A DNA stretch of 64,000 nucleotides from Typhlomys cinereus (lineage: Eukaryota; Chordata; Mammalia; Rodentia; Platacanthomyidae), in NCBI GenBank assembly GCA_023101885.1, contig JALPQD010000248.1, positions 1,637,423-1,701,422 on the forward strand, in the 5' to 3' direction. Position numbers and translations under genes: made by a program. Numbering within the stretch: the first letter of the stretch is position 1; the number at the start of each line of letters is the position of its first letter. Shown piece after piece: positions 23,395 through 34,833 of this stretch. The notes beneath the pieces are model-generated. The model did not search any database. It was not told where the DNA came from and saw only the letters and a list, made by a program, of their open reading frames with translations.

Positions 23395-23644
23395 ATATGC
23401 AAATCAAATAATAATAAATGCCTTAACATGTTAAGAGATCAGCAATATAGAAAGATGTAAAAATCATTGAAAAAATCAAAATATGAGGAATAGCAGAAAA
23501 TGTATTAGGCTTTTTTAGTGCATTTTTTATTTCAGTATTTATCTTGGTTATCACTCTTCAATTTATGTTGTAATCATTTCATAGTATCTTTTTAAAAGCA
23601 CAACACATTCTATAAACTTCATGATAGTCATAAAGCAAAACTAT

Positions 23645-24300
23645 AGTGTAGGTGAGATAGCTCAGCAGGTAAGGCACCTGTTTACTGTGGGGGTCCCCAG
23701 TGATCACAGCTCCATCCTGCAGGCCAGTCAGGCGGATCCTCCACAAGGGGCATCAGGGAAAGGTGAGTGTGCTGTCTGCCCATTCTCAGCCCTCCTTCTC
23801 GAGAACAATCAGACGCGACAAGGAGTCTAGTCAAGCAGGAACTCATTTATTGCAAGTCCATAGCCATCTTATAAAAGTAGAAACCCCAATGGGAATTCCA
23901 AGGTGGGGAAACAGGCAACCAATCATCTTAAAAGTCAAGCCAGCATGCAGGCTGTAGGTAGCGAAATTTCTTCAGAACATCCTGAACTACTCCCTCCATC
24001 CTGAGCTGTTCAACACATCCTGAGCCGCCCCCTCCTGACTTCCCCTGAGCTGGTCAAAACATCCTGAGCTGCCCTCCAGACTTCCTCCATCAAAACATCT
24101 TTGTCTAACCTTGCCAGATTATTGAGGTCACCTAGACTGAGAGCCCCACAGTTTACAATCTGGTGACCTGAGTTCAATCCCTGGAAATCCATATGGTAGA
24201 AGGAGCGTACTGAGTTCCAGAAATTTGTCCTCTGATGTCTACCCATACACTGTGGCATGTATCTGTGCATATCCCATCTCAAATAAGTTAATAATAAAAT
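23645..24300 (+). mobile_element. B3-type SINE split by an ERVK LTR
   Basis: The left part (23645-23685) has the tRNA-like head 'gtgagatagctcagcaggta'. The right part (24151-24300) continues 'ctggtgacctgagttcaatc' (B box) and the B3 body 'cagaaatttgtcctctgatg', ending in an AATAAT/AATAAA-rich tail. Removing the LTR and one copy of gtttac restores a continuous SINE head. Confidence 0.85.
23686..24150 (-). mobile_element. ERVK-type solo LTR with exact 6-bp TSD
   Basis: 465 bp. On the reverse strand it starts tgtggggctctc and ends gggacccccaca, with inverted-repeat termini. It carries a TATA-like 'ttttataagatgg' and an AATAAA signal (near 23850). The TSD gtttac is exact at 23680-23685 and 24151-24156. 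Six-base duplications fit class II (ERVK) integrase. It is a different subfamily from the LTR at 10916. No internal coding region remains. Confidence 0.9.
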
Positions 24301-24655
24301 ATATAAAAGCAAAACTAAGAAATGTAAGAAAAAAATGAAAGTAAAATTCTAAACAAATAAAATAGACCAATTGTTTTTAAAGTAACATGTAAATTAGAGA
24401 CATAAAAATGATCTTAATTTGAAAATAGAAAACAAGTCACGAAACATCTATAATAAACATTGCCTATTTAATAATTACCATAAATGCTCATATTTTCCAA
24501 ATAAAGGATATAGATTGATTAATTGATTTAAGATATGAGAATAAGACCAACTATATGTTATTAAAATGTCACTACACACATAAGGGAATGTATAAATTGA
24601 AAGTATGGTCTGTAATGAAATATCCCTCATAAATTAAATGCACAAGAAAACAGGA
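24301..24655. other. Unassigned AT-rich DNA
   Basis: No gene or repeat recognised between the SINE tail and the old MaLR LTR. Confidence 0.4.
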
Positions 24656-25022
24656 ATAATGATAAGAGAGCTAAGCAGGTAGACATGGACATACGGTTAG
24701 TTACAAATGTCTACCTTAGAGATAGTTGATTAATATGGACTGAATCTTTCCATAGAGTTTGGGGCCATTTCCTGGCAGTAAGGTAGAAAGGAGAGAGGTG
24801 GTTTAGTATTTTGGCAGACTGACAAAATGCAAAGTATACCCCTCTCTCATTTCTTATTATGGAGATGTTGTCTCTTGTTCCCTTGACATCTGATGTTGAT
24901 ATGAATGTTCCTATCATGGTGATGAACTATAAACCAAAGACTATTCAGCTCCAATGAAACCCATTGTTCTCCTAAACTGTATTGCTATGTAATCACATCA
25001 CCAACAGAAGAGCAACTGGAAC
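24656..25022 (+). mobile_element. Old MaLR, 5' LTR
   Basis: Collinear with the LTR at 37312-37710: 'gtttagtattttggcagact' against 'atttagtattttggtagatc', and 'gttgatatgaatgttcctat' against 'attggtatgaactcctcttt'. It is followed at once by 'acacaatctggtatgggaga', the old counterpart of the tRNA-Leu primer site of the young element. Left edge is approximate. Confidence 0.75.
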
Positions 25023-26633
25023 ACAATCTGGTATGGGAGAAGTGGAATATTGTTGATCATGTGTCTTTCTTTGCTTTCTGCATTGTTTAGTTGGAGAAAT
25101 GTGGAGGATGTTGAATCTGTGTGGTAGAAAAATCTGTTGATCAGGCTTAGTGGCTCATTGGAAAATAGTAATGTTAAAAGAGAAATTAACTATTTAGACC
25201 CAGCTTGAGATGTTTTACAGGGGAATAAGAACTTTAGTGAAGCTGAATTTAATGATAATGGACTGATTTTTTTGAAAGCTATTTTGGAAGGCTTAAAGAT
25301 TTAGATGGGGAAAGAACAGGCAACAGAAATTCTGTAGATATTGGAAAAATTAATTTCTTTAGAGACCTGGTGCTTTGCACTGGGGCAGAGGGAAAGATAC
25401 CCACACCACAGAAGTTCCTACATTTTTGAAAACACTATATTTCAGTAAAAGAAACCCCAAGTCTACAGTAGTTGTCTGCTCTTCCAACATGGCTGACAAG
25501 AAAAATGCTATTCAAAAAAATAAGAGGTTTGCACAGCTGTGACTCAAGTGGTCTGGTCCACATCTTAAGTTTATGGCAGAGCTTGACAGAATAATCCAGG
25601 TGATACTAGTTCTGATGCAGGATTTAAGGTCAAAATTAAGTAACTGAAACCTGTCACCATGTTATAATTTTGAAGTTCTGTAAAGAAAGATTGAAATCTG
25701 TAGTTGTTGCAGAGAACCTAGGAAATTGGAGATGCTAGAGCCTTGAGACATATGCTGAGAAAACCTGGGAGTATAGATTTTAGCTAGTCTGGAGAAAAGA
25801 TTCTTTGTGCTATAAGCAGTAATCAGAAGTGATGGTATTGCTTAGTGCATTGAAGCTGATCTGACTATGTGACAAGCAACATAAGACGGACATTGAACTA
25901 TAGAATGTGGCAATTTTTGTGGGACGTTTAGATTAATATTCACTTGATTTTGATCTGATATTTTATCATATCCTAATATTTCCATTTTAAAATAATATTT
26001 ATTCTGTGCTTATATATGTGTGAAGTTATTTTACTTGTTTTTTTCTCCCACATTTATTTTTTTCCCAATCATACAAGCTCAATAAGTACTCCCTCTATCC
26101 CTCCACAGTCCCTCCTTGTACTCTACCCTCCTTTTTCCCAGTGCCTCTCCCTTTCCCCTACCATTCCTTGGAGCATCCTTTTGTGTGAATGCCAAACCTC
26201 CCTCTGAGTCCTCCTCTTTAGTGTGGTGTAAGGACTCAGTGGCATAGCCTAGAGCCCTTTCTTGGGCTCCCCATTAGTATGGGAACTCTATTATGACGGT
26301 TAATCTCTTGCCTCTAAGGATCCTGCTGCCTGTGATCCATGCTAGACTTTGGGAGGTCATTGACATGATAGCCATTGTGCAGGCCATGCAAAGCCCAATT
26401 ATGGCTACTTCAGCACTAACTTGTGTGGAGTACCTTGCATATCGTTGGTCGCCCCCATCTTTAGGCTCTTACAGACTTGCTGCCCCTCTCTCTTCTTCAA
26501 AATTCCCTGAGGTTTAGGAGGGGAGAGATTTGGCTGGTCTGATACATGATTTTGATTTTACAAGGGTTTGTAGTTGAAAGAGTATGGGCTTTAAAATGTT
26601 TGAACTGAACTATTGACTATAGATAATTTTAAT
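25023..26633 (+). mobile_element. Old MaLR internal region, left part
   Basis: Runs parallel to 22034-22980. For example, 'acataagacggacattgaac' at about 25889 matches 'agcagaagatggacattgaa' of the young element. It is interrupted by an L1 3' end (26032-26550) and then by the full L1 at 26651. The rest resumes at 37167. Confidence 0.75.
26032..26550 (-). mobile_element. L1 3'-end fragment (older subgroup)
   Basis: Reverse-strand L1 3' UTR with its poly(A) at the left (poly-T at 26038-26045), the antisense of the terminal motif (catacaagctcaataagtac), then a pyrimidine-rich tract. The end differs from the young copies in the same way as the old L1 at 54660 (gcttgtatgattgggaaaa type). It contains the recurrent antisense frame at 26293-26517. 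Confidence 0.8.
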
Positions 26634-28025
26634 TGATTACGAAAACATTTTATACATAATGTATTAATTTATTTATTTATTTTCCCTGCTCATACAAATA
26701 TAATAGGTACCCAGTCCCCTCCCTCCCTACATCCTTCCCTATAGCTCCCTGTTCCCTCCACCCTTTAATTCTGCCTTTTGCCCCTACCTCCCTTTATCCC
26801 AGTGCCCCCTACCCCCATCCCTGGAGCATCCTTTAATGTGTATGTCAAATTTTGCTCTGGGTCCTCCTCTCTGATGAGGTGTAAGGACTCAGTGGCATTT
26901 CCTAGAATTCTTTCTTGTGTTACCTTAAGTATAGGAACACTATTGTGGCTGTTAATACCTTGCTTCTAAGGATCCTTGTGCCTTTAGTTCATGCTAGACT
27001 TTGAGGGGTCAATGATGTGTTGGTCATTGTGCAGATGATGCAGAGTCCTATTATGATTGCTTCGGACCTAACTTGTGTGGAGTATCTTGCATATGACTCC
27101 TCCCATCCTTGTGCTCTTACAATCTTACTGCTCCCTCTTCTGCAAATTTCCCTGAGCTTCAGGATGGGGAGGGATTAGGCAGGCATGATTCCAGGTGGTT
27201 GACATAGAGTCTCTGATATTCTGAATTATGGTTTGTTGATTTTCTTTATCAGTTTTGCTGCTCCTGCAATGCCCTTGGCTCCGTCCTGATGCATCTTGGA
27301 TGTCACCCCCTGGCCAGAGATAAAAAGCTGTTAAACTAGAGTCTTGTGATAAGAGTATATTCAAAGGTAGATGGAATAAGAGTAGGAGACCACAGTGAGG
27401 GGGGTGGTCAGTCTCCCATTTGCACAGTGGTTATCTTCTATCTGCCAGACTGAATGCCCTCACTTTCTGGTAAGATCATACCCAATTCATCATTTTTGAT
27501 GGCTGAGTAGTATTCCATTGTATAAATATACCACATTTTCCTTATCCACTCATCAACTGTTCGATATTTGGGTTGATTCCATGACTTTGCTATTGTAAAC
27601 TGTGATGCTATAAATATGGTTGTGCTTCTGCTATCGAGGTGAATTTTTGCTGTTTACGAGGTTATTCCCAAAAGTGCAATAGCAGGGTTGTATTGCATTT
27701 CAGTATTTATCTTCTTTAAGAATTGCCAGACGGTTCGCCAGAGTGATTGTATGAGCTTTCATTCCCACCAGCAATGAAGGAGAGTTCCCCTCTCTCTACA
27801 TCTTCTCCAACATTTGGTGTTGTTTGTATTGTGGATTTTGCCATCCTGACCGGGGTGAGAAGATATCTTAGGTAGTTTTGATTTGCATTTCTCTGATGGC
27901 TACGGATGTAGAGCATTTTTAAAGATATTTGTTAGACATTGTAAATTCTTCTTTGCTACAGTTTCTTTTAAGTTCCAAGGCCCATTTTTAATTGGCCCAT
28001 TTGTTTTCTCGGTGTTTAGATTTCT

Positions 28026-28552
28026 TTTTTTTTATTGAAACTATCATATCTGTTTTAATTTTTTTATTAAAAATTTAATTATACATTTTAAAATTTTTTA
28101 CCAGTTCCCTCCCCCCCTCCCCCTCCCCTTCCCCTAGTGCCTCCCCCCCAATTCCCAGAGAGTCCTTTATTGTGTACGCCTAACTCTCCACTGGGTCCTC
28201 CTCTCTGATGACATATAAGGACCCAGTGGCATTTCCATAAGTCCTTTCTCTTGTCCCCCTTAAGCATAAGATCACTACTATGGCTGTCAATCCCTTGCCT
28301 CCAGGGGTCTCGGTGCCCTTAACAGATGCTAGACTTTATGAGGGCAACAGTGCGCTGGACATTGCGCAGGGCATGCAAAGTCCCATTATGATTGCTTTGG
28401 CCCCAACTATTGTTGAGAATCTTGCAAATCGTTGCTCCTCCCATCCTTTTGCTCTTACAATCTTACCGCCCCCTCTATATCAATCACATAGAACTAGGAC
28501 AGCCTAATCTCTCCCCATCCTGGAGCTCAGGGACATTTGCGGAAGAGGGGGC
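28026..28552 (-). mobile_element. Young L1 3' end with 5' inversion, perfect 15-bp TSD
   Basis: Exact TSD ggtgtttagatttct at 28011-28025 and 28553-28567, inside ORF2 of the host L1. Minus-strand 3' UTR runs from poly-T (28026) to about 28475. The remaining part, 28476-28552, is 3' UTR in the opposite orientation ('catagaactaggacagccta'). This is the twin-priming signature, with about 10 bp (gagggggcgg) present on both sides. The 3' terminus is the variant type, with ggaactggtaaaaaatttta replacing the usual gtttgtatgag end. Confidence 0.93.
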
Positions 28553-31500
28553 GGTGTTTAGATTTCTAAGCTCTTTGTGCACTCTGGATAATAGTGCTCT
28601 ATCAGATATGTGGTTAGTGAAGATTTTCTCCCATTCTGTGGGTGGCTTTGTGTTCCAGTTACAATCTCTTTATCTGAACAGAAGCTCTTTAATTTCATAA
28701 GATCCCATCTGTTGAGTGTGAGTTGTATTGACTGTGCTATTGGATTTCCAATTATGAACTGTTGGCCTAGCCCAATCAGTTCAAGGGAGTTCCCTACTCT
28801 TTCAACTAGGGTTTTTATAGTCTTTGGCCTTATATTGAGGTCCTTGATCCATTTGGAATTAAAACTTGTACATGGGAACAAGCACAGGTCCAGTTATAAT
28901 CTTCTGCATGAAGACATTGAGCTTTCCCAGCACCATTTGTTGATGCTGTCCTTTTTCCATTGGATTTTTTGGGCCCATTTGTCAAAGACCAAATGGCTGT
29001 AGTTGTGTGGCTTGATATCTGGGTCTTCATCCTTGATCCAGTTATCTGTGTGTGTATTTTGGAGCCAGTACCAGGCTGTTTTTACAACTATGCATTTGTT
29101 AGTATAAACTAAGGTTTGGTATGGTAATACCTCCAGCAGTGTTTTTGTTGCTCAGGATTGTGTTTGCTATCCTGGGTGTTTTGTGCCTCCATATGAATGT
29201 TGAGATTGTTTGGTCAACTTCTTTAAAGAATTGCTTTGGGATTTTAATTGGTATAGCATTGAATCTGTATATTGCCTTTGGTAGGATGGTCATTTTTATG
29301 ATGTTGATTCTGTCAATCCAGGAACGTGGCAAGTCTTTCCACCTTCTAGTGTTTTCTATAATTTCTTTCTTTAGGATTTTAAAGTTTTCATTGTAAAGGT
29401 TACTTACTTACTTGGTTAGGTTTATACCAAGATATTTCATTTTTTTAGGGGCTATAGTAAATGGGATTGTTTCTCTCAGGGCTTTTTCACTTCTTTCACT
29501 CTTGGCATATAGGAAGGCCACTGATGTTTGTATGTTTAGTTTGTATCCTGCCACCCTGCTGAACTTCTCAATTAGTTCCAGGAATTTCCTGGTGGAGTTA
29601 TTGGGATCACTCAGGTATAAAATCATGTCATCTGCAAATAGAGATATTTTGACTTCTTCCTTGCCAATTCAAATCCCTTTAATCTCCCTTTCTTGTATTA
29701 TGGCTTCAGCTAAGACTTCAAGTACAATATTGAAAAGAAGTGCTGAGAGTGGACAACAGCCTTGTCTAGTTCCTGATCGAAGCAGGAACTTTTCAACTTT
29801 TCCCCATTGAGTATAATCCTTGCTGTGGGCTTTTTGTATACAGCTTTTATTATTTTGACAAAGGTTTCTTCCATTCCAACTGTCTCTAAGGTTTTGATCA
29901 TAAAAGGCTGTTAGATCTTGTCAAAAGCTTTTTCTGCATCTATCGAGAGTATCATGTGGTCTTGGATTTTGGACTGATTTATATGGTGAATTATGTTTAT
30001 TGATTAGCATGTGTTCAACCAATCTGTGTGCCTGACATAAAGCTTACTTGATCCCCGTGGATGATCTTTTTGATATGTTTTTTAATCGGATTTGCTAAGA
30101 CTTTGTTGAGAATCTTTGCGTCTGTGTTCATCAGAGAGATCGGCCTATAGTTTTCTTTTTTAAGTGAGTCTTTATTAGGTTTTGGGATTAAGACGATATT
30201 AGCCTCATAGAAAGAATTTGGTAGTGTTCCTTCCTTTGCTATTTGATGAAACAGTTTAAGGAGTATTGGTGTTATTAGCGCCTTAAATGTCTGGTAGAAT
30301 TCTGTGCTGAATCCATCTGGTCGAGGACATTTTTTGGTGGGATGATTCAAGATTACTTCAATGATTATCTCATATGTTATAAGACTATTTAAATAATTCA
30401 CAACCTTCTGATTCAATTTCAGTAAGTTGTGCTTACTTAGGAATTCATCCATTTCTTTGTGATGTCAAATTTCACAGAGTATAAGTTTTTGAAATATGAT
30501 GTTATAATTCTCTGAATTAATTGGGTATCCATAGTGATAACTCCATTTTCATTTCGAATTTTCTTAATTTGTGTTTTTTTTTCTTGCTTTTGGTTAATTT
30601 AGCTAGGGATATATCAATCTTATTGATTTTTTTCAAAGATCTAGCTTTTTTTTTCCTTTTTTTTATTAAAAAATTAATTATACATTTTAAAATTTTTTAC
30701 CAGTTCCCTCCCTGCCCCCTCCTCCCCCCGAACCCCCTCCTCCCCCTCCCCTTCCCCCAGTGCCTCCCCCCCAATTCCCAGAGAGTCCTTTATTGTGTAC
30801 GCCTAACTCTCCACTGGGTCCTCCTCTCCGATGACATATAAGGACCCAGTGGCATTTCCATAAGCCCTTTCTCTTGTTCCCCTTAAGCATAGGATCACTA
30901 CTATGGCTGTCAATCCCTTGCCTCCAGGGGTCTCGATGCCCTTAACAGATGCTAGACTTTATGAGGGCAACAGTCCGCTGGACATTGCATGCAAATGCAT
31001 GCAAACAGGGCATGCAAAGTCCCATTATGATTGCTTTGGCCCCAACTATTGTTGAGAATCTTGCAAATCGTTGCTCCTCCCATCCTTTTGCTCTTACAAT
31101 CTTACTGCCCCCTCTTCCACAAATGTCCCTGAGCTCCAGGATGGGGAGAACTTAGGCTGGCCTAGTTCTATGTGATTGATATAGAGTCTCTGAAGTTCTG
31201 GATTGTGGTTTGTTGATTTTCTTTTGCAGTTTTGCTGCTCCTGCAATTCCCTTCACTCCATTCTGCTGGGCACTGTATGTCACCCCCTGGCCAGAGACAA
31301 AAAGCTGTTAAACTGGAGTCTTGTTGTAATAGCACATTCAAGGGTAGATGTAATAAGAGTAGGAAACTTCACTGAGGGAGGGGTCCATCATCCATTTGCA
31401 AAATGATTACTTTTTATCTGCTAGACTATATGCCCTCCCCTTCTGGTGAGATCAGGAAAGAACATCTGTGAACTTAACCAGGTTTCTCATTACTTACTTG

Positions 31501-31664
31501 CAGACCTTGATGGAGGCCTATTTTCTCTGCTGTAACATGGTCCCCTATCTCCTTGTTTCTGGTGTGGCCCTCCTAACACATCTCTCTTGTTCATAATCCT
31601 TGCAATTACTGTGTTACATAGGTTTACTTTTGAGTGTCTCAGTGTGGGCTGGGTGAGTTTGGTA

Positions 31665-32669
31665 CTAGGAGCCACCTATTAGGGAGTACATACGGCGCTT
31701 AATTTTCTGGGTTTGGGATACTTCACTTAATATAATTCTTTCTAATGACATCCATTTCCCAGCAAATTCCAGTAATTCATCATTTTTGATGGCTGAGTAA
31801 TACTCCATTGTATAGATGTACCAGAGTTTCCTTATCCACTCGTCAACTGTTGGACATTTAGGTTGATTCCATGACTTTGCTATTGTAAACAGTGCTGCTA
31901 TGAACATGGTTGAGCTTGTGCTATCGAGGCGAACCTCTGCTGCATGGGGGATTATTCCCAAAAGTGGGATAGCAGGGTCATATGGCATTTCAATCTTTAA
32001 TTTCTTTAAGAATCTCCAGACGGCTCGCCAGAGTGGCTGTATGAGCCTGCATTCCCACCAACAATGTAGGAGAGTTCCCCTCTCTCCACATCCTCTCCAG
32101 CATTTGTCGTTGTTTGTATTGTGGATTTTTGCCATCCTGACCGGGGTGAGATGATATCTCAGGGAAGTTTTGATTTGCATTTCCCTGATGGCGAAGGAAG
32201 TGGAGCATTTTTTAACATAATTGTTAGACATTTTAATTTCATCCTTGGTAAAGTTTCTTTGAAGTTCCAGAGCCCATTTTTTAATTGGGCCAGTGTTTTC
32301 CTTGGAGTTTAGTTTTCTAAGTTCTTTGTGCACTCTGGACAGTGGAGCTCTGTCAGATATGTGGTTAGCGAAGATTTTCCCCCATTCTGTGGGTTGCCTT
32401 TGAGCTCATGTGACAATCTCTTTATCTGAACAGAAGCCCTTTAATTTCACAAGATCCCAACTGTTGAGAGTTGGTAGCAGTGACTGTGCCATTGGATGTC
32501 TGTTTAGGAAGTGTTGGCCTAGCCCAATCAGCTCGAGGGAGTTCCCTATCCTTTCAACTATGGTTTTTAAAGTCTCTGGCCTGATATCAAGGTCCTTGAT
32601 CCATTTGGAATTAAGTCTTGTACATGGTGACAAGTACGGTTCCAGCTTTAATCTTCTGCATGAGATCAT
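31665..32669 (-). pseudogene. L1 ORF2 C-terminal segment, one premature stop
   Basis: Reads in one frame from 32669 to the natural ORF2 stop at 31665-31667, apart from a TGA at 32406-32408. The stop lies in 'acatgagctc', where the related copy at 46668 has 'acacgagctc', so a CGA-to-TGA (CpG) change explains it. The last 222 codons are open and include the Cys-rich motif CWRGCGERGTLLHCWWEC, a CX3CX7HX4C pattern typical of L1 ORF2p. This motif is needed for retrotransposition in studied L1s. It is separated from its own RT domain by the inversion. Confidence 0.9.
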
Positions 32670-33720
32670 TCATGGGGACCAAGTAGGCTTCATCCCCGGC
32701 ACACAAGGTTGGTTCAACATACGCAAATCAATAAATGTAATTCATCATGTAAACCAGTCCAAAGTCCAAGACCACATGATACTCTCGATAGATGCAGAAA
32801 AAGCTTTTGACAAGATCCAACAGCCTTTTATGATCAATACGCTAGAGACAGTGGGAATGGAAGGAACCTTAATCAATATAATAAAAGCTATATACAACAA
32901 GCCCACAGCAAGGATTATGCTCAATGGGGAACAATTGGAATCATTCCCACTTCGATCAGGAACTAGACAAGGCTGTCCGCTCTCACCACTTCTATTCAAT
33001 ATCATACTTGAAGTCTTAGCTGAAGCCATAAGACAAGAAAGGGACATAAGAGGGATTCAAATCGGCAAGGAAGAAGTCAAGCTATCCCTATTTGCAGATG
33101 ACATGATCTTATACCTGAGGGATCCCAAAAACTCCACCAGGAAGCTCCTGGTACTAATTGAGAAGTTCAGCAGGGTGGCAGGATACAAAATAAATGTGCA
33201 AAAATCAGAGGCCTTCCTATATGCCCAGAATGAAAGAAGTGAAAAAGCCTTGAGAGAAACCATACCATTTACTATAATCCCTAAAAAAATGAAATACCTT
33301 GGTATAAACCTAACTAAGGAGGTAAAAGACCTTTACAATGAAAACTTTAAAACCCTAAGGAAAGAAATTGCAGAAGACACCAGAAGGTGGAAAGACCTCC
33401 CTTGTTCCTGGATTGGCAGAATCAACATTGTAAAAATGACCATCCTACCAAAGGCAATATACAGATTCAATGCTATACCAATCAAAATCCCAAAGCAATT
33501 CTTCAAAGAAGTTGACCAAACAATCTCAAAGTTCATATGGAGGCACAAAAGACCCAGGATAGCAAAAACAATCCTGAGTAACAAAAACACAGCTGGAGGT
33601 ATTACCGTACCAAACCTAAGTCTATACTACAAATCCATAGTTATAAAGACAGCCTGGTACTGGCTCCAAAATAGACACACAGATCAATGGATAAGGATTG
33701 AAGACCCAGATATAAGCCCA
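32669..33720 (+). pseudogene. L1 ORF2 reverse-transcriptase segment, inverted, fully open
   Basis: About 350 open codons covering the RT palm and thumb of L1 ORF2. Visible motifs are DAEKAFDKI (first catalytic Asp region), [15 protein letters not shown], and FADD at 33091-33102 with the catalytic Asp pair intact. The segment lies in a 445-codon frame (32410-33747), but the first 86 codons are antisense ORF2 sequence and the last few come from the TSD and host L1, so the frame is a chimera made by the 5' inversion. No endonuclease domain is attached. Confidence 0.92.
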
Positions 33721-34833
33721 CAAAGATCTAGCTTTTTGACTGGTTGATTCTCTGTATCATTTTCCTAATCTCAATTTCAGATATTTCTCCCCTTATTTTG
33801 TTAATGTCCTCTCTTCTACTGCTTTTGGGATCAGATTGCTCTAGTGTCTCTAAAGCTTTAAGCTGCATTGTCAAGTTATTTAATTGTGATGTTTCTTTTT
33901 TTTTGATGTAGGCATTAATATCTATGAACTTACCTCTTAGTACAGCTTTCATTGTGTGCCAAAGATTTTGATAAGTTGTATTTTAATTACTGTTTGCCTT
34001 CAGGAAATCTTGAACATCATTTTTAATTTCTTCCTGAATCCAACTCTCACTCAGCATTATAGTGTTAAGTTTCCAGGAGTTAGTGTATTTCTGTTGTTTA
34101 TTGTGCTGTGGATGTCATGCTTTAGACCATGGTGGTCTGATAGGGTACAGGCTAGAATTTCAACTTTCCTGTATATGTGGAGATTCATTTTGTGGACCAA
34201 TATGTGATGTATTTTTGGAGAAAGTCTCGTGTGCTGCTGAGAAAAATGTGTATTCTTTGGTGCATGGATGAAAAGTTTGATGGAGATCCATAAGGTCCAT
34301 TTCTTTAAGGGTTTGATTAAGTTCCAAAGTGTCTCTATTAAGTTTTTCACCACTTGATCTATCCCTTGTTGATAAGGCAGGGTTGAAATCCCCAAGAATT
34401 ATTTATTGTTTGGGGGTTGATTTCTCCCTTTAGATGATTTAGGGTTTGCTTAATGAATGTGGAGGGGCCCTATTAAGTGCATATGTGCTCAGTATTGTGA
34501 AGTCTTCCTAGTGAATTGTGCTGTGACTAAAATGTAGTATCCACCTGTGTCTCTTATGACTTTTTTTGGTTTGAAGTCCACTTTGTCCAACAGTATAATG
34601 GCTACCCCTGCCTATTTTCTGGTTCCATTAGCTTGCAGAATTTTGGACCAGCCTATTACTTTTAGGATGTGCCTATCTTTTGTGGTGAGATGAGTTTCCT
34701 GAAGGCAGCAGATTGATGGGTTGTGGTTTTTAATTCAAGTTTGCAATCTGTGTCTCTTAATTGGTGAGTTAATACCATTGATATTTAATGTTATAATGGA
34801 GAAATTATTTTTAATTCTGGACATTTTTTATGT

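Larger units (their letters stand above)
30651..33720 (-). mobile_element. Young L1 with 5' inversion (twin priming), perfect 17-bp TSD
   Basis: Exact TSD caaagatctagcttttt at 30634-30650 and 33721-33737. 30651-32668 is minus-strand L1 (variant 3' terminus, 3' UTR, ORF2 C-terminus). 32669-33720 is plus-strand ORF2 reverse-transcriptase sequence. Comparison with 45250-46420 shows about 100 bp of ORF2 lost at the inversion junction. The low number of stops makes it one of the youngest L1s here. Confidence 0.95.
27488..34824 (-). pseudogene. L1 ORF2 (endonuclease / reverse transcriptase), broken
   Basis: ORF2p nicks target DNA and copies L1 RNA. The start codon is at 34824-34822 (complement). 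The endonuclease region lies at about 33738-34800, where readable pieces include the 'SDHHGLKHDIH' area. The reverse-transcriptase motif FADD is intact at 29628-29639. The C-terminal Cys-rich region is around 27750-27850. Two later L1s (28026-28552, 30651-33720) interrupt it, many frameshifts and stops are present, and the last codons are lost in a deletion near 27487. Clearly non-functional. Confidence 0.85.

Noticed and set aside
32410..33747. 445-codon open frame as a host gene
   Set aside because: Codons 1-86 are antisense L1 ORF2 and the remainder is L1 RT; the frame is an accident of a 5' inversion bounded by a TSD.
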